Shown here one piece after another: positions 21,021 to 30,419 of a stretch of DNA of 30,419 nucleotides. Position numbers and translations under genes: made by a program. The stretch's first letter is position 1, and each line of letters begins with the position of its first letter. Source of the DNA: Glomus cerebriforme. Lineage: Eukaryota > Glomeromycota > Glomeromycetes > Glomerales > Glomeraceae. The stretch lies in the NCBI GenBank assembly GCA_003550305.1, contig QKYT01000022.1:133306-163724 (forward strand). Reading direction: 5' to 3'. A model generated the notes under the pieces. The model searched no databases. It was not told where the DNA came from and saw only the letters and a program-made list of their open reading frames with translations.

Positions 21021-21183
21021 CACAAATTGAAAAAATTTCCCCCCACATTCGACCAAGAACAACATTAATTAAATTAAAGGAATTATTGGTCTCTCAATGC
21101 TGGCGTTTCATTTTGGCTGCTTTAGGTAGGTTTGTTTAACCTTTTTCTGTGGTTAGCGCCCCCTCTTTTGTTTCATGAAGAAA

Positions 21184-21219
<36 letters not shown>

Positions 21220-23550
21220 AAATATTTTTAATAAATTTTAATATTTTTAGAAAGACGCCCGCGTTATCATAAATTAAATATGTATATGTTGAATTGTTAA
21301 TCATCGAATATCGTTTATGTTATATAAATAATTATGGGAAAGTACGTATGATGTGCTCATTGTTATATACCAGATGATGTATTTCTTTTTGAAATTAAAT
21401 AAACGGATTAATGTTTGGTAAAGTTTTTCCCTCCGCCCAAATTTATTTGTTTTGCCTCCACGGAAATTCCTTGATTATTCCCGAAAAATAATTATTCATT
21501 TTAGAATAGATAAAAAAAATAAAATAATAATAAAAAAAATATATATCGGCTTAGCAAATCCTGTTCGAAAGAAACCAAATAAAAAAAAAATTACGTTTAC
21601 AGTATAATCCATAATGTAATTTTTGAAAAAAAAAAATAAAATAATTCTTTAAAACAATAGTAAAATTTCACTGTGTTCCTCACTCATGTAGTGCAACGAC
21701 TGAATCGGGAAGAAACGGCCCTCTAAAAGAAAAAATAAAGTTAGTTGCCGTAGAAAATCGTCTTCGTTATCTTATCTCGCAGTGTCGTACAAACTTTAAG
21801 GAGCAGCTAATTTTTATTCTAGGTAACAAAAAAAAAATTATTGACAGCGAGAATCCTTCCATAAATGGTTTATCAAAAGAATCGCGTTGCATGACTATTA
21901 CATGAAGGGCTTAAATAATATCATTCTTTTCCTTTACATTCACTTTAATGTTTTAAAGTCCGTGTGGCCATCGCCGTTGTGATTAATGAGAATTTTTGTT
22001 ATATTATTTGGCTGAAAATAAAAATGAAATTTTACTTTATTTTATTTTATGATTTTTTTTTTTATTTTTCATTTGAAAAAAAAATTATTTGGTTTAGTTT
22101 AAAGGTGGATCTTTTTTTTTTTATATCCCTTTACCTATTGTGATAATTCCAATGTGATGACGATTATTTTTTTTTTCTGTCAGGTGAAAAGACTCGTGGT
22201 AATTATTAATTTATCATTACATGCGTCAAAATTAAAACAATTAAAAACAAGCATATTTATATTATAAATATATTATATATATATATATTTTTTTTTTTGT
22301 TCATCCAAATCCTACATCTAAAAAAAAAAATGAAAAAAAATATAATAATAAATTACTCTTACGTATTCTCTTAGAATTTAGGAAGTTTTGCTGTATGCAG
22401 CATGTGCAAATGACATTTCCAAAAAAAAAAAAAAAAATTGTATGTGATATCATACTAAATTATTATATTATACTGAGTAAAAATTTTGATTGGTAATTCT
22501 AATAGTGCTTTTTTTTATTGGTTCAATATTATATACTATACTAAGCCTTGCTTTCAATCATTTCAATTTTCAAAATGATTTATACTAGTTTAGTATTATG
22601 TATTCCGAATAAGTCCGTATTTTTTTTGTGTTACGAGCAAAGTTTTTTTTTTTTTATTATAAAAATACGCTTCAAGCCTTCTCAAGCTTGCTTTCTTCCT
22701 CAGCCTGGAACTAAAAAATTCGGCTTTAGCAAAAGAGTAAGTAGAAATCCTACTAAGAATAATAAAAAAATATATTTACGCGAAAATACTTTTTCTTTTT
22801 GCCTAAAGACAAAATAATATTGGAAAAGATATTTGTTATATTCTGAAATCGCTATATAAACACGCTTGTTTTTTTTCTTTCAGAAAAAAAAAAATTTTTT
22901 TTTTAATAATAATAATTTCTTGCTTTTTTTTTTTTTATTCTTCCCTTTTATTTTAATTTATTTATTTATTATTTTTCTAAAAACAACTTATTTATAACAT
23001 GTTTCATTTTTAATTCCTGAATTTTATAGTTCTCTTTTAACTATTTATAAAGAAATCCTTTTAATTATTTAATTATTATTTTTTTTTTTTTTTACTACAC
23101 ACAATGAATTACTTTTACATGCACAACGGCAATCACGTTGGAACTGATGTCGATTGAACTGCAAACTTTTTTCAATTATTATTAATTTTCATTTTAATTA
23201 TAACAACCATTACACAGTATTCTAAATAATCTATTAGCGCAAAGCAAAAGAATTTTTCGCTTCAAAAAAGAAAAAACAACCATCAAGCGATATAATCAAT
23301 TAGTTGCATACCAAAAAACCAAAAAAATATATATATATTTGAGCATAGCCACATAGTTTTTTTTTTTTTTTTGTTTTTTTTTCTCTCATAGTTAGTCACA
23401 TTAGTGTATCAAAAAAAAAAAACGCAAATCGCCAAAAAAGAAAGCATTCCTAATTTCCTTTTCTTTTTTTGTTAAACAATCAATTTTTTTTATTATTTTT
23501 CCACAAAACTATCCAATCGCGTCACATCAATTTCAACAATACTACCAACA
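19863..23550. promoter_or_regulatory. long upstream region of the GATA gene
   Basis: No gene can be supported in these 3.7 kb. Open frames at 19944-20189, 20954-21139, 22548-22817 (+) and 20494-20679 (-) are short, mostly translated homopolymers, and show no domain. Motifs of note are TTTACAGTATA at 21596, an exact AAACTTTAA at 21791 and many T-run/A-run junctions (20541-20576, 21184-21222, 22883-22902). The bases directly before the ATG (ACTACCAACA) are A-rich, a good fungal start context. Leader exons may lie here but cannot be placed. Confidence 0.4.
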
Positions 23551-25462
23551 ATGGGACCAAATCATATTATGATGAACGTCGATAGCGCTTTTTTCTACGC
23601 ACCAAATCTTTCAGGCGCCTACGATACAGTTCCAGAGTCGCCCGATAACAAGGTTTTGCAGGTGCAAATTCCTAACTATCAGATGATAAATTCATCTATT
23701 GTTGAGTCTATGCCAGATAACGATATTATGTCGTCTCTTACTCTTACGAACGGAATGACCGATCAAAAATTTCAGTGGTTATTAAACGGTTCTTTAACTA
23801 CAGCTCCTGTTATGCAACAACTCCAAACTCCACTTGATGAATCTTTTATGATGGATGAATCTCTCTTTGACACTTCTGATGTTATGCTAGCTAGCCCGAC
23901 AGAAGATAAAATCACGCCTTCTTGTTTAGACTCCCCAGTAAACTCGAATTTTGGCGAGAGTGATAGTCCTGAGATGATGAGTGGTACTTTTGATGACAAC
24001 ATCCTTTTAGATGAAATACATTCTTCTTTGGATTTCTTTTCTGACAGTTTTTCCGAATCCTTAGCTGAAGCTAATGCTTTAGCTATGGTTTCACCTATGC
24101 ATTGTCATTCGACTTCTTCATCTCGAAATAATAGGAAAAAACAAAAAGATGAACTTGAAGCTTATATTAAGCTTGAAGAACCCGAGAATGAACAATTAAA
24201 TGCACAATCTTCAAGCAGTAAGTATTTTTTATAAAATAATTTTTTTTTTTAAAAAAAAAAAAATAATATAATATATGTATGTATTTTTTTATATATGTAT
24301 ATTTTTTATTTATTTTTGTTTTGTTATATTTTTTTTTTTTCTTTCAAATTCAGGCGATACTTCACGTCATGATTCAGACGCATCTCCTGTTAATTCAGCA
24401 TCGTCTCATACTTCACCTTCTTCTACAGCACCTTCGTCACCCGTTATGCCACAGACAAATACAACAGCATCAGTTTCAACAACTGTCGTCTCTCCTTCAG
24501 CTGTCAATCCTCCACCTCAAAAATCAAAATCTACGACTACTAAAAAACATACTAGTTCGAAACCACCACGTAATCTTGAATGTTATAATTGTGGTGTTAA
24601 CAAGACTCCCCTTTGGCGTCGAACTCCTGATAGAATGCATTCTTTATGCAATGCGTGCGGTTTATATTATAAACAATATAATACTCACCGTCCTTTGCAT
24701 ATTAGAAATAAGCCAAGTTCTAATACTGGGCCTTATACCCTTCCAGCTTCAAGAAAAAACACAGCTTCTAGTACATCGAGTGAAATTTCAGTTCAACAAC
24801 AGGTTCAACCGCAATCACAGCCTCAACATCAACATCAGCCCCAAGTTCAACCTCAACCCCAACATCAACCACAACAGGTTGTAACTACTGTTGTACCTGC
24901 AGCAACCGAAGCACCCATTCGTTGTGTAAATTGTGCTCAAACTCAAACTCCATTATGGAGAAAAAATGAAAAGGGACAACCTATTTGTAATGCTTGTGGC
25001 TTATATGCTAAATTGCATAACAGAGATCGACCTGTCGCTATGCGAAAGGCTAAAATTCAACGACGTCGTCGTGATTGGGGTGCTGCTAATGGAAATCCTA
25101 ATGGTAGCCTTGATGGCTCAGGATCTGAATCGATGGACTCTAATCCACAAAGTCCAACCTCACCTCAACAAACTCATCTTACCATTCAAACCCTTTTACC
25201 GGGTCAACGACCAATTATGCCTTTGATGATATCTCAATCACAACTTGTATCTTCACCAGTTTCAATGGTACCACCAACCATTCATCAACAACAAACTTAT
25301 ACAACAGTTCCTTATATGCCTCCACAATTTGATTTTGATGATTCTCGATTCAAGGCATTGGTTGGAAAAATGTCACGAAAGCAAGTCGAGGGATTTCTTG
25401 GTGTTTTGGAACGAAGGTGTGATATCTTGAAACAGGTTTTATCTGAAGATCATGATTGTTAA
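23551..25462 (+). CDS. two-finger GATA transcription factor
   Basis: Two exons, 23551-24217 and 24354-25462. The 136-bp intron has a consensus GTAAGT donor and a TTTCAAATTCAG acceptor (phase 1), giving 591 residues. Residues 1-222 are acidic and Ser/Met-rich, like an activation region. Finger 1 is CX2C-X18-CX2C (Cys 299, 302, 321, 324) with TPLWRRTPDRMHSLCNACGL. Finger 2 is CX2C-X17-CX2C (Cys 413, 416, 434, 437) with TPLWRKNEKGQPICNACGL, followed by a strongly basic tail (RKAKIQRRRRDW). The linker is Gln/Pro/His-rich. The C-terminus has a predicted helix (MSRKQVEGFLGVLERRCDIL). Two fingers recall fungal iron repressors (SRE, Urbs1, Fep1), but the Cys-rich iron-sensing block those carry between the fingers is absent here. 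Nitrogen, light or development are equally possible roles; it should bind HGATAR in the nucleus. Confidence 0.94.
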
Positions 25463-26700
25463 ATTAACGTCGAAAGAGAGAGTTGCGTAATATTATTATA
25501 GCTTTATTTGCTTGAATTTAGAAAAAAAAAAAAAGAAAAAAAAAAAATATAGAAAACATGGTGTAGATATATGTAGATATTTTTCTTTTTTTTCTTTTTT
25601 TTTTTCTTTTTGAGCATTTTTTCACGAACAATTTTTATTATTTTTTTTTTTTACAAATTATTTCACTAGTGATGCGGGGTTTTTTTTACTCTTACGTATA
25701 AAATATATATATATTATGATGTTTAAGATTTTTAAAGATTTATACGCTGTATAGCAAATTATTATTTTTTTTTTAAAAAAAAACTTGTATGTCTTTTTTT
25801 TTTTTTATAAATATATACTTGCATTTTTTCCTTACCTTTCTTGATTGTAAATTTTTTTTTTCTTTCCAAATATATCAATTTAATGCTCAAGTAAAACAAA
25901 AATCATTCTTAAAAATTTGTTTATCTCGAGCATTTTGAATTCATTTTTTTTTTCTTTTTCTTTTTTTTGCATGTAGTTATTTCCTTTCTCCAGTATCTTT
26001 TCAAATTATATAAAACAAATTCATTTTTCTTTTTCCCACACCACATCTTTTATTTGTTGATGTAAATTTCAACCAAAAAAAAAAAAATTATTAAAAAAAT
26101 ACAAAGTAAATATAATTCTCAAAATAAGATGAAATATTTTTTTTTTTTTTGCCTTTATTATTTTTTTTTAAAAAAGTGAAATGAATCGTTTGATATGGTT
26201 ATCACATGGAAATTGTTTGAAATAATACCTAAAATTTTTTTTTTCCTGCTGAATTTTTTTCTTTAATATTAAGCAGTACTATAACTCAAAAAAAGGCTCT
26301 TGATCAACATAAATCACACCCATCACACATTATTTTCTAATAAAGATGTCGACCACTCTTTAACTTGATAATATTAAAAGTACGCAGGGTTTAACGCAAT
26401 ACAGTTTTCAAATTTGAAAACCACTCTTTATAACTTGTTTCTTGTTCTATGGAAAAAAAAAAAGATTCCAAAAGAAATATTTCATTTTTTATTATTTGTT
26501 TTTTGTACAATTGTTTATGTATTTACTAAACAAATATTTCTTACTAATTAAGGAAAATACGCGTTTTTTATATTATTTGAAATTAGAAAGTTTAAGCATA
26601 ATCTAGTTTTATAATATATGGAACGGTAATATTGTACGATAACAAAAATATCGGTCAGCAACTCATATTAGTCCATGCAATAATATCTTTTATCTTTAAT
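25463..26700. other. 3' flank of GATA gene, end of gene island
   Basis: No gene was recognised. It is T-tract-rich, with T/A junctions near 25765-25784 and 26160-26176. It holds the palindrome and direct repeats described separately at 26352-26437. Beyond about 26,700 the homopolymer-rich island character gives way to decayed AT-rich sequence. Confidence 0.5.
26352..26437. repeat. direct repeats around an 18-bp perfect palindrome
   Basis: ACCACTCTTTAACTTG (26352-26367) recurs as ACCACTCTTTATAACTTG (26420-26437). Immediately before the second copy, and sharing two bases with it, is GTTTTCAAATTTGAAAAC (26404-26421), a perfect 18-bp palindrome. The stretch is less AT-rich than its surroundings and has no open frame. 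It could be a protein-binding site, an RNA hairpin in a 3' UTR or a small non-coding gene. Confidence 0.6.
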
Positions 26701-27411
26701 AAATAAAATATTGTAATTTAAAAGATTTTGGATCAATTGGAAGCTTTACTTCAACTTGAAAAATTTAAAAGCTATTTTAAAGAAATTCTTAAAGATCTTA
26801 TAATAATAGTAAACAGATAGTTAATTTATAATATAGTAACTAAGTTTGATTAATCTAACAGTTATAGAGTTTAATTTATTGGTAAATTAGTATAATTTTT
26901 GTTAATAATTCAGTATAAAATACTAGAAAAATTAAAGATATATATAAAAAAGATTATTAAAATTTATTGAAAAATATAAAATAGATAAAATATGTTAAGA
27001 ATAAGATTTTTAAAATCATGTCTTATTTTTTTTTAAAAATAATATTTTATCTATATAATGTAAAATCATGAATGCATATCTTTTATAACTGTATAAAGTA
27101 AATTTTATATATAATTTATAACCCTATTTTTGTGAATTTTGTAAAATTTTATATTATTATTGTTATTATTATTTTTTTTTAAAGACAAGTTAATCATATT
27201 TATTGTATTAAAGTCTATTAAAGACAAATACATTATGTAAATCATAAATACATCCTCTAAAAAGAAAAATGTAACTTGTCATGTAAGAATATTGATTTGT
27301 AAAGGTGAGGTTTGAGAAAATAAAATCTTCTTGATACAAACTGGCCCTTATGCTTTATCATATATTCTTTTAACCTAGTTTCACATAACTACTGTATCTA
27401 TGTTAATATAA
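26701..27411. other. AT-rich flank, one short relic
   Basis: A + strand frame of about 30 codons from about 26728 (LDQLEALLQLEKFKSYFKEI) looks like a scrap of a coding sequence, but no family is recognised. Nothing else can be supported. Confidence 0.35.
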
Positions 27412-27606
27412 TTAACTATACCTAGCTAAATTTTTATCTAAAATATTATTATTTATATTGCTATTATAATTATATAAATCCTTAATACTATTACAACTAT
27501 TACAACTATTTGAAATCCTTTCTTTAATATCATTAAAGAAATTATATAACTCTTTATCATGCATGTATTTAATTTTCTCCTTTAAATTGTAAACCCTATT
27601 TAACAT
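27412..27606 (-). pseudogene. short polar open frame, unidentified
   Basis: 64 codons on the minus strand with a polar, coiled-coil-like composition (NLKEKIKYMHDKELYNFFND, then SCNSCNS). An apparently related frame continues beyond its stop towards 27240, broken by several stops, which suggests a fragment of a decayed gene. The family is unknown. Confidence 0.3.
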
Positions 27607-27721
27607 ATATAAATCTACCCTTTTTCAATGATTTTTTTTACAGTAAAGTATCCCTATTTTACAGTTTAAAAGAGTTTTACAGATCAATCCTTAATAGGAT
27701 AGTTAAACTCATCATATTCAA

Positions 27722-28057
27722 CTAAGTTAATATAGTGATAAAATTTTCCATAAGTGGAACTTGAATATAGAGTAAAGCTAAATGTAGTTGAGGCTTAATT
27801 ATCATATTCAGATTCTCATACTTGAAATAAATTATATCTGGAATACCAAATTCTATCATAGAAGTTTTTAATAAAATTGGAAAAAAACCTATCCAAAAGC
27901 TAAAAAAAAGTGATATTGGAGTGAGTAAGTTTGTGAAATGAACTGTAAGTGGAATCTTTAATGATAAATAAAGAAGACAAAAAATGAACGCATTGTTACT
28001 ATTATCATCAATGATGTTTTTATTGCCAAAAAATTGCAAATCTATTATCGAATACAA
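27722..28057 (-). other. 111-codon open frame, coding status unclear
   Basis: This is the longest stop-free frame in the right flank. By a rough estimate a frame this long is unlikely by chance at this AT content. The translation is Phe/Leu-rich (LFFSFWIGFFPILL), as expected if it is the antisense shadow of a Lys-rich + strand sequence. The + strand over 27831-28055 has a frame with only two stops and a polar product (IPNSIIEVFNKIGKKPIQ). I cannot decide which strand was coding, and no domain is recognised on either. Confidence 0.3.
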
Positions 28058-29580
28058 GTTAATTTAATAATAGTATCAGGCTTTTTTAAGTTATAGAAAG
28101 GCTTTCAATTATTACTTATAAAATTAAGAGTATTTTTTATCATATCTACTTTGATAGTGTTCATACTGGATAGAGTAATATATTAAATAAGATGATATAG
28201 TAATTTTCTTTTCTAAGAGTAAAAAAGTATTTAAAGTCAATATATCTTAAAGATAAATATTCTATAATAATATTATCCATAAAAAGTAATAGATTATTAA
28301 GTTCCAATTTGTAAATAAAAGAAATATTAATATCAAAATTGAAATATATGTTATAGCGAAAATGATTCAAAGAAAAGGCCAGTAGGTAAATCTATAACTA
28401 TTGTTATATATATCTTAATTATAATATAAAGTAGACCATTCAGAACAAATGTTAATATTATATAATATTTTAATAAAAGATCTAAATAGAATGATTACAG
28501 AAATACTATCCTATAACAAGTGAAAACTAAAGTTATACAAAGAATACTCTACTAATTCATTAATGAAAAGGTCAAATTTATATTATTATTTAATTAATTA
28601 TTATTTAAAAAAATATTATATAAATAAGAATAAATCTAATTATAACATTCTGTTATATATTTTATTTGTAATAACTTCTAAAAAATAGTAAATTTTTATT
28701 TATAGAAATTAATTTATCAAACTAAATACAATAAAAAATAATAAAATAAAAATGACAATATATATTAATATAGTAAAAGTAAATATATGTTTTTTTTAAA
28801 AATTTTTTTTTATTTTTAGTTTGGTTGCCTAGTAATATAAATAATAAAAAAACAGATAAAAAAATCTTAAAAGAGCTATAAAACAGATTTATCAAAAAAA
28901 TGAATAATTTGCAATAGGATTTAATTTGTAAGTAATAGAAATGATATAATACAAAAGCTAAGCAAAATAATGAAATAATATAAAGAAATTTTACTGAAGG
29001 AGTAATAGATAGAATTATTGATAATTTTTAGCAGTTGCAAACTAATGTCTAAAACTAGATAAATAAAATGATAAATAATATAATAAAAAAGCAACTTTGT
29101 ATTAGTGAATTATTATAAGAAAATTTTGCTAAATAGCTATATTTCAAGCTTAGACTTAATTTTAAAATTTATTTGAGTTAATTTATATTTAAGTAGTTAA
29201 TTTACTAAAATTTCTCTTATTAGTGAGTTATATCTAGCATTAAACTCTTTTATAAAATTTATAAAAAATAGATATTTTACTACTTTAAATGAAATTTTGC
29301 ATGCAATAAAAAATTTAACTAATGCATAATTAATTATGTATATATATGTTCATTAAGCTCTGTTATCAGAAATTTAAATAATACAAATATTAATGTAAAT
29401 TTATAATATATGTAGAATACTGAAGTTTTATATTTTAAAAAATCTTATAAATATATGATTTTGTATAATTTACATATAAAAATTTATCTTAATAAATTCA
29501 TATCTAAAAATTGAGTAATTTTATTAATTTATACTTAAAAATTTATATTGTTAGAAAATGAAAATCACATAATTTGTAAA
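28058..29580. other. decayed AT-rich sequence, nothing assignable
   Basis: A minus-strand open frame at 28161-28370 (69 codons) has no recognisable features. Stop density in most frames is what random DNA of this composition would give. No gene, RNA or ordered repeat can be supported. Confidence 0.4.
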
Positions 29581-29584
29581 TCAT

Positions 29585-29715
29585 GTGATGTCATATGTTT
29601 AGTTTATAGATGCTATTCAAATTCCAAAATCAATTTGGGTATATAGTAAAATCCCAAAATTATTTTGGCATTTTACTTAATAAATTACATATAAACTAAA
29701 TGAATTTGTACATCC
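29585..29715. repeat. imperfect inverted repeat, about 130 bp
   Basis: GATGTCATATGTTTAGTTTATA near 29588 pairs imperfectly with ATAAACTAAATGAATTTGTACATC near 29690. CCAAAATCAATTTGGG and CCCAAAATTATTTTGG-like boxes lie inside. It could be a small MITE or a hairpin relic. Confidence 0.35.
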
Positions 29716-30111
29716 TAAATTATATTTATGATATCCCAAAATAATTTATTAGTTATATTTATTATATTTATTATATTTATTTTATTATTATTTATGTAAT
29801 AAAGTATTCTTATATAAAGAAGGATTTTGAATGTAAATTAGAACTTTAGTCTATTACTATGAACAAGAATAATAACTCAAGTCATTTAGAGTTATCTCTA
29901 CAAATAAAAGGATTAATTCTAAAATTTAATTGATACATCCACAAATTTTTCTTAATAAAAATTATATTTTATTACCATAAAACTATTTTAAAAGTATTCT
30001 TAATTTTGGGTTTTAAAATTATAAAAGTTAATTATAAAGCTGAGATAAACTCTTATTAATTTGGATCATATATAAAGTTTTAATCCTTTGTATTTACCAA
30101 GATAATAATAT

Positions 30112-30135
30112 ATAACTAGGGAACGGTGAACCGTT
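30112..30135. repeat. TAACTAGGGAA plus hairpin, possible element end
   Basis: ATAACTAGGGAA is followed at once by AACGGT-GA-ACCGTT, a perfect 6-bp stem. The same 12-mer opens the insertion in the transposase relic near 2757, where a different hairpin follows. This suggests two members of one element family; the rest of this copy may continue to the window's end. Confidence 0.4.
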
Positions 30136-30419
30136 GTTAAACCCGAAGCTAGTTCACATGTCAAAATATTTGTTTACATGATTTTAAGATAATTATCAGT
30201 GATTCATTTTTATAAATAAACATCTATTTTATTATAAGTTACATTAACAGTTTAATATTTATAGCTTAAAAATATATATAAAATAAAAATTTAATTATAC
30301 ATCTATATATAATAATAAATTTAAATTTACAGTATATGTACTTTATAATAAAAAGCATTTTATAGTAATTAAAAATGGAGAAAGGTGGGCGTGATGAGAC
30401 GTAATACTAAACCTAATCA

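Noticed and set aside
20954..21139. Open frame with a poly-Phe run and a Trp-containing end
   Set aside because: Half of it is a T homopolymer, and no domain or start context supports it.
7669..21799. Exact Wor1-type sites (AAACTTTAA) at 7669, 19013 and 21791
   Set aside because: A rough estimate expects about four in AT-rich DNA of this length, and none lies close to the WOPR gene.
24279..25430. Out-of-frame + open frames inside the GATA gene, and similar ones inside the WOPR gene (12740-13465)
   Set aside because: They are Leu/Ile-rich shadows of the true low-complexity coding frame.
27661..28590. A + frame of about 300 codons in which all stops could derive from Gln or Arg codons
   Set aside because: Its 33 stops are about what random DNA of this composition gives, and the other frames are more open. 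The apparent sense of the peptide is not evidence enough.
28870..29205. Coiled-coil-like + frame with 13 stops
   Set aside because: The stop density equals random expectation and no homologue is recognised.
1..30419. tRNA, rRNA, spliceosomal RNA or CRISPR array
   Set aside because: I looked for tRNA T-arm (GGTTCGAATCC-like) strings on both strands and for snRNA signatures and found none. No regular spacer array exists apart from the minisatellites described.

Overview
The window looks like nuclear DNA of an arbuscular mycorrhizal fungus (Glomeromycotina, most like Rhizophagus). The reasons are extreme AT richness with long A and T runs, short GT..AG introns of about 60-140 bp, a fungus-only WOPR regulator, fungal-type GATA fingers, and flanks full of decayed MULE-type transposase and RTC4-like genes of the kind that fill Rhizophagus genomes. 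The organism is inferred from these features; no database was searched.

Layout. (1) Bases 1 to about 7,780 are a decayed, repeat-rich flank. It holds a 15-bp minisatellite, a tandem array of exon-plus-intron-like units set between inverted CCAGAT-type arrays, a broken MULE-like transposase gene that carries a smaller insertion, a broken RTC4-like gene and an unidentified broken gene, all on the + strand. (2) About 7,780 to 26,700 is a gene island with five confident genes. A WOPR (Gti1/Pac2-type) transcription factor (11875-13767, +) is followed by a 910-base run of Ns. Next come a tiny spliced gene for the mitochondrial ATP synthase epsilon subunit (15857-16221, +), thiamine pyrophosphokinase in five exons (17334-16244, -), a tail-anchored UBE2J/Ubc6-type ubiquitin-conjugating enzyme in three exons (17578-18577, +) and a two-finger GATA factor in two exons (23551-25462, +). 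(3) About 26,700 to 30,419 is a second AT-rich flank with only weak, unassigned open frames and repeat remnants.

The genes are not one pathway. Three are compact housekeeping genes packed head-to-head and tail-to-tail: 22 bp separate the ATP15 and TPK stops, and 243 bp separate the TPK and UBE2J starts. Two are developmental or nutritional regulators, each behind about 4-5 kb without a recognisable gene. The 5-kb stretch before the GATA gene has a dense cluster of GATA-factor sites, which suggests autoregulation or control by another GATA factor. A palindromic motif, TATACWGTATA, recurs through island and flanks far more often than base composition predicts.

Intron positions were set by hand from splice signals, reading frame and family knowledge. 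The three spliced housekeeping genes are fragmented or invisible as simple open frames.
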